Source: Gymnogyps californianus
Taxonomy: Eukaryota; Chordata; Aves; Accipitriformes; Cathartidae
Reading direction: 5' to 3'
NCBI RefSeq assembly: GCF_018139145.2
Contig: NC_059471.1
Coordinates: forward strand, 208,463,494 to 208,527,493
DNA: 64,000 nucleotides
Shown here piece by piece: positions 28,368 through 38,380 of this stretch; position 1 is the stretch's first letter, and each line of letters opens with the position of its first letter. The notes below the pieces were generated by a model that ran no database searches, was not told the origin of the DNA, and saw nothing but the letters and a program-made list of their open reading frames with translations. The position numbers and the translations under genes are program-made.

Positions 28368-28425
28368 TTTCTTAAACATATACATATGTTTTTATATATA
28401 TATATGTTTCTTAAACATATACATA
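28368..28425. repeat. 19-bp perfect direct repeat around an AT tract
   Basis: TTTCTTAAACATATACATA occurs at 28368-28386 and again at 28407-28425, identical over 19 bases, separated by a (TA)n tract. The segment also has local dyad symmetry (ACATATACATATGT). Most likely replication slippage or break repair at an AT-rich site. Confidence 0.75.
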
Positions 28426-28740
28426 AATGCAGACAGTGACCTTATTCACTGTAAACTTACACTCTGGAGCACCTCAAGACTTTTTAGCAAAGGCTAGAAA
28501 GACCATTCAGTCTTGGTCTTGTTGGCAGGACTGCAGTAGCCAAAACATGATCTGTGCCCTTCTCCATCTGTTCTGAATTTTCTCTCCCTTCTTTGTCATA
28601 GTGTTCTTGCCCACACAGCTTTATTGAGTGAGCAGGCCTGTATCTAACCGCATACGCTCTCCTTCCCATTCTAACATGGAAGGACTTTTAAGCAAGTCAC
28701 AAAATACCTTAAATTTACACATCTTAGTTATAGCTAAGTG

Positions 28741-28920
28741 CAGTGGGGAAAAAGATTTTCTTTATATCCAGTACGAACCTCTCCTGTTTTAACTTATGCC
28801 CATTGCCTCTCATCCTCCTGCCATGTACCACTGTGAAGAGCCTGGCTCCCTCTTGTTGATAAGCTCCTCATCGGTATGTGATGGCTGCGCTTAACAGCCA
28901 CCCAGTAAAGGCTCTGCACA
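28741..28920 (-). mobile_element. CR1 LINE fragment (reverse orientation)
   Basis: Read on the minus strand, the block contains GAGGGAGCCAGGCTCTTCAC, then GGAGGATGAGAGGCAATGGG, then ACTGGATATAAAGAAAATCT, which is the C-terminal ORF2 portion of CR1 (the region encoding the ...LF..D..R.NG..LH..R.R.DIRK text seen in the larger copy). The terminal 3' UTR and ATTCT tail are absent and the left edge is abrupt, so it is a broken internal piece. The right edge is vague, and similarity fades between about 28860 and 28920. Divergence and fragmentation suggest an older insertion than the copy at 23539-24744. Confidence 0.75.
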
Positions 28921-31900
28921 CTGGATAATTCCTCTTGAAGGAAAACCAAAGGAATATCTGACCTAGATGGCTCTCATGCACAAAGGAATCAACTGGTACA
29001 GTGTTGCATGGATATCTGTCATTATGGGGAAGAATTTGTGGAACTACAAATTGTAAAATACCATTCTTACAAAAGAAGTAATGCCTGCAATCATTTAAGT
29101 CTTTGTAAAAAACTCTAAACTTTCCTTCTTTTCTCAAAGAGAAAGACAGTATCTGGTTTTGGTGTATAAATCATTAAAAACATTATAATATTCATATAAA
29201 TTACACAAAATAAGTGAAGGAATTGTAGTTCCTCTGTTGTTAAACTTCAGTTTAACTTTTGACTCACTGCTTGGAAAGGACCCTAAGCTGGCAACAGCAG
29301 AGACAGAAGCTTATGGTTTATTCTCAGAAGAGGTATCCCATCCCAGTCCCTGGGAAGGACTGTGTGGCCGTTTGGCAGTTCATTTCTTACAACCATTCAA
29401 GCTGTGGATACAGGCTAGCTTTGTGTTTGGATATAGGAACTGTCCACTAAGACACATGTTGAGATCTTCAGTTCATTGCACATGCTCTTTCCCTGATGAC
29501 ATCAGACACTGCTGAATGAGGTTAGTAACTGTATCCAATCATTTGTCATCTAAGTTGGGTTTAAACTCATGTCTTTAAGTAATGAAGGGCCTTACTTCTG
29601 TTGTACCCAGCTTAGGCTGGTAATAAAATAATAATTAAAAAAGAAAAAAGAAAGAAGAAGGAAGCTACATAGAAAAATAACTTTCCCACATTTTAAAGTG
29701 GAGGAATTGACAAAATGATTTTTAGTTTTTTTTCTTTTTTTAAAGGATAAGCATAGATCTCATAAGACTTGGCATGTCACATCTTATATGTGATATACTC
29801 GTTTGATGTCTCACATAAAATGAGTATTTCTTATAATAACTCGACTACTGAAAAAGAAAAACAGCATATGAATTAAGTGCATAGTAATTTACTAGTCAGC
29901 TTGCTGTTTGTTGAAATTACCCTTCAAAATGCAGATTTTTTTGTGACAGGGACAAAGGTAATTTAGTTACCTGCATAGCTTGTTCCTTTAAACATTGCTG
30001 TCTTCACTTCTGTATCAAGAGAATGATATGATATTTTTTTCTACCCACTAGAAGAAGCTGTCAAATGAGGGAAATTTGCAGTCTTTTCTGAGAAAATGGT
30101 ATATTCTCAAGCCAATGACTACTGCTGTCCAAGACATCAACAAGGAGTAAAATAAAAACATTTTTTACAGAAAACAAAAAGACAATTTCTGATCTAACAC
30201 ACAAATTAGCACTTCGATATATCTTACATTTTTGCCTCCTTAAATTGTATCTCTTTTAGAAAAATGTGTACTGTAGTGACTAAGAAGGGGCTGATATTTT
30301 TTTTTTTGTGGGGGGGGGAAATTAATGTAATTTTGGGGTGCCTATCCTCAGACAGCTTTGGCTTCATCAGCCTTGACTGTCTAATGTCAGCTTCACTCCC
30401 TTTCTTGATGAACAGATTTCTTCAGGAACATGAACACTTTCTGGCAATCTTTAGGTTATTTAAAGAAAATTTTGCTGACAACCTCCTCCCCCAACTTCTT
30501 TTTACTGAAGTAAAACAGCCAACAAACATGCAGGCATTAAGTGCATATCACCTGTAAACAATATTAAAGTGAAAAAAATTCAGAAACACAGATAATGAAG
30601 AAGAGAGGTTTCACTTGACAAATGCTGCACCTCAGTTAGCTTAGTGCAATGATGCTATGAGACAACCAGAACCTCAGAGCACCCTACCAATCCACGAAGA
30701 ACATTTTCTTTGCATCAGTGACCTGCAGAATCAGAACGTCTTAACCTTAATCATCCTGCATCCAGACTGCCTAGGAGTGTACATCTAGTGCACTTCAAAG
30801 ACCTGTACAAATCTGTGATTAGGTAAATAGTGAATGGAAGGCAATCATTCTCAAAATGTTCCAGCACCCTCCTCTGGAAAGTGCACCCAACTCCAACAGG
30901 CGTTTGTCTCTTGGTGATGAGGAGCGATGTGTATTACTTACACATTTAATACTTAATACTAAAGAGGATACTTTAGACAACCAGTCCTCTACAAGTCTTT
31001 TGATTGTTCTATAGCTTCTTTGTACATAAGCCATATCTGTTCATCTCATCCAATTCAAGATCTCTACAAGACAAAAATCGTAGTCAGTCACCTTATGCTC
31101 CCTTTATAATCAATAGAGGAAAATAGCCATATCCAAAAGGTGATTTATTTAAACTATTTCAGCCTCCAATTTATTGCCCTTTGTAATTGCCTCGTTCTAG
31201 TGTAATTATTAAACCTATGCATATTTTTGATAGCCAGTATGCAGAGAAGGGAGCACAGGGTCTTCATTTTCCTCTGAGAGTCGTCAAGATAATTTATGCC
31301 TCACCTGCAAAATGAAACCTTAAACTGACATTTCTGCGTTATTAACTTTTTCTAATGCCCTTGACAAGTTGTCTCACCAATGATATGCATCCCTGAATGT
31401 TTTGTCTTCTAGTTCTTCACAAGAAAGTGCTGACCTGCATTACTTATGTCCAAAACAGAGAGATTTCTGGTTTGGCTTCTGTGAACCTCATTCTTACGTG
31501 CCAGCTTTCCTCTTGGCTTTCCATGGGAACCTGGGGGCCTGACTTAACTCTAACATTCAGTGTTGCAGTGATCTGTTTCTGCAGCCTTTTCTGCATGAGA
31601 GCTACGAAAGCGAATTGGACTTTTATAGCCAGTAGACACACTGACCTCTCAACTACCTCCACTAATCTTAAGATCTTATTAGACACCGTTCAACAGATGT
31701 TCATCCACTGAAAAATGCATAAACAACCAAGCTGCCAAAAAGAGTTCATGGAAAGTATTTTAAATATACACACTAGTGCTTTTCAAATTAAGTTAATTTA
31801 GAGAAAAGGCACATAAACATGGAATATATGGTCTGTATCTCTAAAAAATGTTTCTAACAAATACAAAAATTTGTGGTCTTTTTTTTTAGATTTAGAAAAG

Positions 31901-33900
31901 CTGAATAGTATTAAGTTCTTTCTAAGATTGCTATTAAGAAACAGACATCTCTCCTTCCCTTTATTTCCATTCCTGTCCTCACTTACTGCCATATGACTGC
32001 ACTGGAAAATCTCTGATTTTGCCTGGCTGTAACAGCTCTGTCCCTTTCTGTTTATGGATTTGTACCTTCTGTGCCACGTCTCTGATAAGGAGAGTGTGTT
32101 TGAGGGAATGATGGCCATTAATTAGGGATTAAATCCTTCCCCAGTGACAAGTGAGTGTTAGAGGAGGGTATTGTTTTTTTGTGCAAAGTATTATCTCAGT
32201 TCTTCACAACATTAAACCAAAGAAACAGGATAAGTAATCCTCTAAGAAAAGAGTATAAGGACAAGAGGTGGGTTACTCTTCTCACCCTGTGTCTTTGACT
32301 ACTATATCACATTCAACACAGGCTGTGACTATATTTAACATGTTTTTTAATTGAATTGAAATCACATATTCACTGCACTTCAGTATTTTGCTGTAAGAAC
32401 TGAATTTGCTGAACTTGCAGGTGAAAGAACCCTAAATATATAGGGTTATTTATTTAAAGACTATCTACAGCAGTGAGTGCTTGATATAGGAAAACTCTTT
32501 GAATTCTCTTCCTCTCTCGTGGGGTAAGTACCCTACGAGCTGGCATGCTGCAGAAGTGTAGTGTTGTGTGCAGGAATTAATAATCCTTATGGAGAGTATG
32601 AGGCATCTCTGACGTCTGTGCAGCGTTACAGCTACCCTGTCATCCTCTTAGCTGTTTCACTGACTTCACTGCTGAAGTGAAGGTTAGGGACGCAGTCTTC
32701 TGCCCACAGTCTAAATCTCTTCTTTACTCTACTATAAAGTTCACAGCTTTTTCTGAATTGCTTCTCCGCCTTTTTTTTTCATCAGAATTGAAGAGGATGT
32801 CCCACAATACAGACAGTCTGGCTGCTCAGAGGTACATTTTGCTCCCTGGAAACACAGAATATCCTACTTTTGGAAAGGGAAGAATTACTTGTGACTCAGC
32901 CTAAGTGAGGCAAAGCAGCAAAAATTACCTTTGACTGAGTGCACTCATTGCACCTATAGACCTAGTGAGATGTGTCTGCCTTGTTGGGTTTTCACCCAGT
33001 GTGCCTAAACAGCTTTCTGATCAGGAATAGCACAATGTAAGTTTTTATCTTTGCAACATTTCCAAAAGTATTGCCAATGCTTTCATTACCTTCAATAGCC
33101 ACGTCCTCTCTTCACTTTTTCACATATAACTATGACATGTTAAAAAACATAAGAGAAAATGCTGGCAGTATAAAACAGCACTTACGCTGCTATGCTAAAG
33201 GATCCAAAAGGAACATAGGATTCTCAGTGAAAACAAACAGTGAGTTTCTGGAGCATTAAATACTGCTATATTATCATTCACTGATCACTGCCATCATTGC
33301 TTTGGCACCTCAGCATAACCATGATGCCAATTCTTTTTTTTTTTTTTTTTTAAATTGCAAACTATTAATCAATCTTTGCAGAGAAAATCCTTGGCAATTC
33401 CTTCACATCTATCAGCATTGCCTGAGGAGGGGACACTGCATACCTTGAAAAGAAGAGCTGTGAGTTCTAGACGATGGCATATGCTAAAGAAACAAGAACC
33501 TTCAAGAGAGAGGCCAGCTAGCAAGTATACATTTATTTTTCACTCAGAGCTACTATTCTTTTGCCATCACAATTTTGGCGCGGTTCCTCGTTCCTTAAAA
33601 CACCTCATTCACATGCTAAAATTTGCAGTAAATGTTTTTGTGTGAAAAATTATGCCAGATACGTAAGAGGCATCAAAGGCATCTGTACCTCAGAGCCAGT
33701 TTTCATTACTCAAGAAAGCAAATAAATAGACTGCATGTGCGCATCATACGTAGTGACACAGCCTGAATTTTAAATGATTTGGGACTACTCTTATTACTGA
33801 TATTCATAATGTGACAATTTCTGGATCCATAATCAGGCAGTAACCTCCAATATGGTAAGTATGTGATGAGATCTATGGAATTCAAGTTATAATGGTGATA

Positions 33901-34365
33901 CTAGAATGAAATTCGAGCTTGCCCTATAGTTACAGCTGTGGTACAGCTGGGTACCTGGGCTGACCCAGCACACTGAGTCATTAATGCCCAGGTTGCCCAG
34001 GAACTCCCCAGTGAGGTGAGGTGATGAGATGACCACTGGCCAGCTTCCTGGCAAAGCAGCTGATCAACCGTTACAGGAGTTTTCCAAGTGGGAATTGTGG
34101 ACAGTTTGGGAGATTTCCCCATGTGGCTCCTGCTGTGCACACACCAGTTAAGATACACCGTTTGTATACTTAAGACGTGTTCATTAATTCCCTGGGCGGA
34201 GAACCTGTCAGTCTCAGGCATCTCCCCAGGCAGCTCCTGCTGTTGAACTGACCAAACTGCACGTAGATCATTTAAATCATCAGCAGAAACTGTTCTTGCA
34301 CGTGCAGAAATGATCACATAGGACAGCCTTTTGTACATAGCTAAGACAGAGGATGCTTTGTACAT
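33901..34365 (-). other. Unassigned open frame of 154 codons on the PCLO-sense strand
   Basis: An ATG-initiated frame of 154 codons in a locally GC-rich stretch. Its ATG lies one base after a splice-acceptor-like CTTACAG (AG at 34367-34368, minus strand). I do not recognise the protein text: no transmembrane segment, no known motif, and moderate Ser/Thr/Trp content. Roughly 250 bp upstream on the same strand is a CAATAAAG. It could be chance, a decayed retroelement or a rarely used exon of PCLO; nothing in the sequence decides between these. Confidence 0.2.
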
Positions 34366-34697
34366 ACTGTAAGATAATCAGAGACAATGGATGATGCATA
34401 TGCTGTTGTGGTCACCCAGGACCACAAGCCAGCTGGCTTGTAAGAAACCAGCAACACAACAGTTCAGGGAGTCTTGTCTGATACAGCTGAAGATGCTACT
34501 GCAAGGATGGTTGCAACAGAGACTCCCATTGCCACCCAGACAGTGACTGGCGGTTCTCTTGGAGAGATCTGACTCCCCATGTGAGCTTTATTGAGGGTTG
34601 TTGGTTTTTTTAACATACACTCTTCCTGTGCCTATGCAACAAGCATAAGGCAAACAGTTAAATAAAATGATTCAACACCTTATTTTGGTACTTTTGA

Positions 34698-34775
34698 TAA
34701 GAAAGAGAGGAGGAGGGAGAAAGGGAGAGCAAAAGGAGAGGAAGGGAAGACACAAAGAAACAAAGAGAAAGAAAC
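34698..34775 (+). repeat. Polypurine tract
   Basis: About 78 bases almost entirely A and G (GAAAGAGAGGAGGAGGGAG and on), with two isolated C bases near the middle and end, followed by CCAACCAACCAACC. It is low-complexity sequence, and the strand asymmetry could favour triplex-type structure. Confidence 0.75.
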
Positions 34776-36940
34776 CAGCCGGCCAACCAACCAACCATGG
34801 CATCTAGATAAATATCCAATAATCTTGTAGTGAGGTAGCTGTGGTTAATAGTCATGGTCTGGTTAATAAACAAAGATACTTGTTTAGTTTGCAGATAATG
34901 TTTAATCAAAATTGAATTTTTAAAAAAGTGAATAAAAGCTATGTGTGTGGCTCTGGGAGAGGTCATTTGGAAAGCTGAATGCTAAGCAGAAAGCACCGCA
35001 CATTTAAAGAGAGTTTCCGTGTCCTTTAATCCTTCAGACACTGAGAGAGGGGGAGGAGGGGAGGTACAAAGTCAAGGAGTTATGGTACTTGAAAGATGTA
35101 CAAGAAATGAAAAATACAACAATTTCTTCTGGCTCAGGTCCTCCCTATTGGTACCTTATTACACCTTTGGCTCTGTTCTGTACAATTTGCATTTAAGCCT
35201 TTTCATATTTGTAGAGAAATCTATATGTACATCATATAGAAATATGTCTGTGCAGGTCTCCAAGGGTATATCTGGACTAAAAACCAAAAGTATGATGGCA
35301 GCTTGTAGACACATAGCCAAGCTTGCTTACTCCAGTTAGAATTTAGGTACAATACAGCACAGCTACATCAGCGAGCAATCCCAGTGTGGGCTATGAAACC
35401 TTAGCAGGATCCTGAGTGAATATTTGATCCTGTCTGATCTCATGTTGTGCAGCGCATTAGTAAATGGGAAGTCAATATCTACACCTTGGTTTTCCAGTCA
35501 TCGCTTACAAGGCGTTTACCCTGATGCACAGTACGTTGCTGTGGCTGCCAGCACGAGAGCTAGTTGAGAATTTGGAATAGGCATTTTACATTGCACGAGG
35601 GTAAGTAACTCGACATAGGAGAGCAGGCCTGCAGCAACATTAAATCACGAGCTATACACAGTTGTGTGGTTGTAATTCCACTTGTTCTTGAGTAAGAGAG
35701 CAGCTTGGATCACAGCATTACTCATCGCCCTGCAGGGCAAAGATCTCTACTAGGAAGTCAAGGAGCTCCTATGGACTGCAAGGGCCCAGGGCAGTGGAGG
35801 CTGACACAACAGCGGACCCGGCGGCTTCTTTCAGACTGTGCTGTGTGGGTGGAGGGGTCCTTCTCCTTCTGTAGCCTGAAACCATCAGTGGGTGTTACGC
35901 TGACTAGCAAGAAAATACGTCATAATGTATACAGAACTTTCATTTAACACCCTAAATGTGAGGTGGATACTGGGGGTGGAAGTGATCAAGATTTTACTGC
36001 CAGAAACCCTGTGAAAACAATATTTAGCAATTCAAGTAAGTTCGTGCCACTTTCTACTTAATGCTCAAGGGAACACCAGAGCTGGCAGTCGGTAATTACT
36101 TCTGTGCAGAAACAGAGTTTGACACACACTATTAGAATTTTTTTAGCGAGTTAAAAGAAAGTCCGACGGTTCCATGACAAAACCGCTTAAAGCATGTACC
36201 TCTGAAAGAAGACAAACAGCATATTAAAAAACCTTTGAGTTCCTTATCAGTATTAGATGTGAGAAAGAGTGCAATTCCAAAAGCTCAAACAGACAGACCT
36301 TACCTGTGCCAGATCTTGTAACTGGCAGCCTTTTACAATTTGATACATGAAAACGTCACACTGCATTCCTGCTCACAGTCCGGGAGGTGAATGAATATAA
36401 CCTTTGCCACCTGCATTTCCTTTGCAAGCAGACTCAGACTTACATGAACATTTGTGTTAGTGTTAGGGAAAAGAGAATAAATCTAAAGTCCTGTGATAAA
36501 TGTTTCTATGTGAAGATATCACAGAAAAATGGGATCTGATGGTTCTGCTACCCCCCTCTGTAGAATAGTTCCAGTACAGAAAGAATAAAATTCTCATTTC
36601 TGTACATGTTGAACACCTACACAAGCCTATTTTATAGAAACTTCTCATACAGAGAATATAGAGTTACATAAAAAGCAACAGCAAACCAGACTGCTCATAT
36701 GTATAACACAACAGATTTTCCCTCTGTTTTTCATGTCTGTATAGCTTATACATCTTGAACAGATGTTGTGACCTTTTTTCCGCATTGCTGCTTTTCTGTT
36801 ATAACCAACTAGCAAGACTTAAAATGACCGCTGAATTTCCTGCTGCGTATGACACAGGAACTGTTTTTAATACTGCAAAACTTTTACACGATTTGTGCTA
36901 ATCAAATTATCATGTCTCGTAGAGGGTTGTCGTTTTTTAC

Positions 36941-37022
36941 CTGAAACTGTGTGATCCTTTGGGTCTCTCAGTAGTTTGAGCCTTGCATGAGGGAAAATGT
37001 ACTGCAGGGGCTTCCCATTTAT
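36941..37022 (-). CDS. PCLO: PCLO 82-bp exon leading into the PDZ domain
   Basis: The acceptor is GTGTTCCTCAG and the exon opens ATA AAT GGG AAG, giving [18 protein letters not shown] then RDPKDHTVS, and ends in a single G before GTAAAAAACG. Mammalian piccolo has a nearly identical segment (NGK..YIFPHAR.K..RD.KDHTVSG) directly before the PDZ carboxylate-binding loop. The exon enters in phase 0 and leaves in phase 1, matching both neighbours. It is 27 codons plus one base long, too short to stand out as an open reading frame, and was identified by its protein text and clean splice sites. A solo LTR sits 237 bp upstream of its acceptor (at 37260-37659). Confidence 0.92.
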
Positions 37023-37259
37023 CTGAGGAACACAAATATGCATGTCATGAAAAGATAAAACAACATCAATTGTATCAATAATTTTAGATAGTTGAAACAG
37101 AAACAAGCAAACAAACATTTCATCCAGGGAAATATCACAACGTCACAATTCAAACACTCTCCCAAGTTTCAAGACATTTGTCAGACTGCAAAATCCTTCT
37201 GTAGGAGAATGAATATTTGCTTCCTGAATAGGGCTTTAGTTCTGATTTTTATTTCCTAA

Positions 37260-37659
37260 TGTCCTGCACTTGGCTGGGATAGGGTTAATTTTTCACAAGA
37301 AGCTGGGAGGGGGCACGGCTGGAATGGCTGACCCGAACTAGCCAAGGGAATATTCCATACCATACTGATGTCATGCTCAGCATATAACTGAGGGAGCTGG
37401 CTGGGTGGAGGTCTATCGTGGCTCAGGAATGAGCTGAGTGTAGTGTTCCGGGTGGTGAGCAATTGCATTGCACAACACTCACTTTATATACTCTTTTGTT
37501 ACTATTATTGTCCTTGTGTTGCTCTATTAAGCTGTTCTTATCTCAACCCTCGAGGTTTCACCCTTTTCTTTCAATTCTCCTCCCCATCCCACCAGGGGAG
37601 GGGGGAGTGGGCGAGCGGCCACGTGGTGCTGAGTTGCCAGCTGGGCCTAAACCACACCA
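37260..37659 (+). mobile_element. Solo LTR (400 bp) of the same family as the LTR at 56.4-57.0 kb
   Basis: The element starts TGTCCTGCACTTGGCTGGGA and ends AAACCACACCA. It is flanked by a perfect 5-bp duplication, CCTAA at 37255-37259 and 37660-37664, which fixes both ends. Shared text with the element at 56399-56994 includes GGCTGGGAT(or GGT)AG.GTTAATTTT, CAAGAAGCTGGGAGGGG, ATATTCCATACCATA, TCATGCTCAGCAT, TTATCTCA.CCC and GAGTTGCCAGCTGGG. It is about 200 bp shorter, mainly because roughly 150 bp near the left end are absent. No internal retroviral sequence is present. It lies antisense to PCLO, 237 bp upstream of an exon acceptor. The termini and the AGCTGGGATAG.GTTAATTTT start are familiar from avian ERVL-type LTRs; the exact family name is not claimed. 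Confidence 0.85.
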
Positions 37660-37989
37660 CCTAATGACTAGAAGATGGTCACTGTCTTCTGTAGCTTCTC
37701 TTAACATTAATCCTTTGTCCAAGCAATGTTCAAGAGAAGAATGAAATTAAATATAATTCTTGTAATTATTATAAAATCCTGTTCATACAGACCTAAACAA
37801 AATGGTGGTTGAATGTGTAAACAGCCACGAGTTACTGCTTTAGTTTCAGCAAAACTATATATTCCAATGTACCTCTAGTCACCAAATTTCAAAAGCCTTT
37901 TGAAAGACCCAACGTAAAACTTTTAGGACTACATTTTATATGAAAATGTGCAACATTCACTTGGGCTGATACTGGAAAGTGTCAAAGCT

Positions 37990-38380
37990 GAACAAAATGC
38001 ATCTCTACAACACGCACTACAGAGCCAGGTTTCCAGCTGGGATGATCCCACCTGCCCCAAGACACGGGCACAGGAGGGGCCATACAGCAGGGACTAATCC
38101 ACTTGCCAGGGACGATCGCCACGAGCCCCCACCAAAATGCCTTTACAGAAAGAGTGTTTGTTGCAACACTCGCACACCTCACACCTATCACACGCCCTCT
38201 TTTCCTGCAGTTTTGGTCTTTTGGAAGCAAAGCAGAATCCATCACGCCTCTGCCGTGTTGGTGCTGAGCCTGAGCACTGCACCCGGACCAAGAGGAGAGA
38301 GCGTGACTCCCTGTGACGGCTCCAGGCTGAGTGTCAACGGGCTGGGACCTGGGGGAGGCAGATTCAAGGAGCCAACGGGA
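37990..38380. other. GC-rich, CpG-containing intronic block
   Basis: The base composition changes sharply from AT-rich flanks to a GC-rich segment with many CpG sites (for example GGGACGATCGCCACGAGCC). Both strands are free of stops over about 400 bp, but the frames open with GTG (plus) and TTG (minus) rather than ATG, and neither protein text is recognisable, so coding is unlikely. It may be a small CpG-rich regulatory element or an unrecognised old repeat. Confidence 0.35.

Larger units (their letters stand above)
18544..36940 (-). other. PCLO: PCLO intron between the two PDZ-coding exons
   Basis: An 18.4-kb intron bounded by GT at 36939-36940 and AG at 18544-18545 (minus strand). It contains the CR1 copy at 23539-24744, a CR1 fragment near 28.7-28.9 kb, short AT-rich direct repeats near 27.7 and 28.4 kb, an unexplained 154-codon frame at 33901-34365, a polypurine tract at 34698-34775 and a weak 5S rRNA-like stretch at 35426-35473. 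Homopolymer runs include T10 followed by G9 around 30297-30319 and a long T run at about 33333-33351. No further exon is supported. Confidence 0.8.

Noticed and set aside
33333..33351. Long T run as a possible poly(A) tail of a minus-strand retrocopy
   Set aside because: No processed gene sequence is visible next to it on the minus strand and no flanking target duplication was found.
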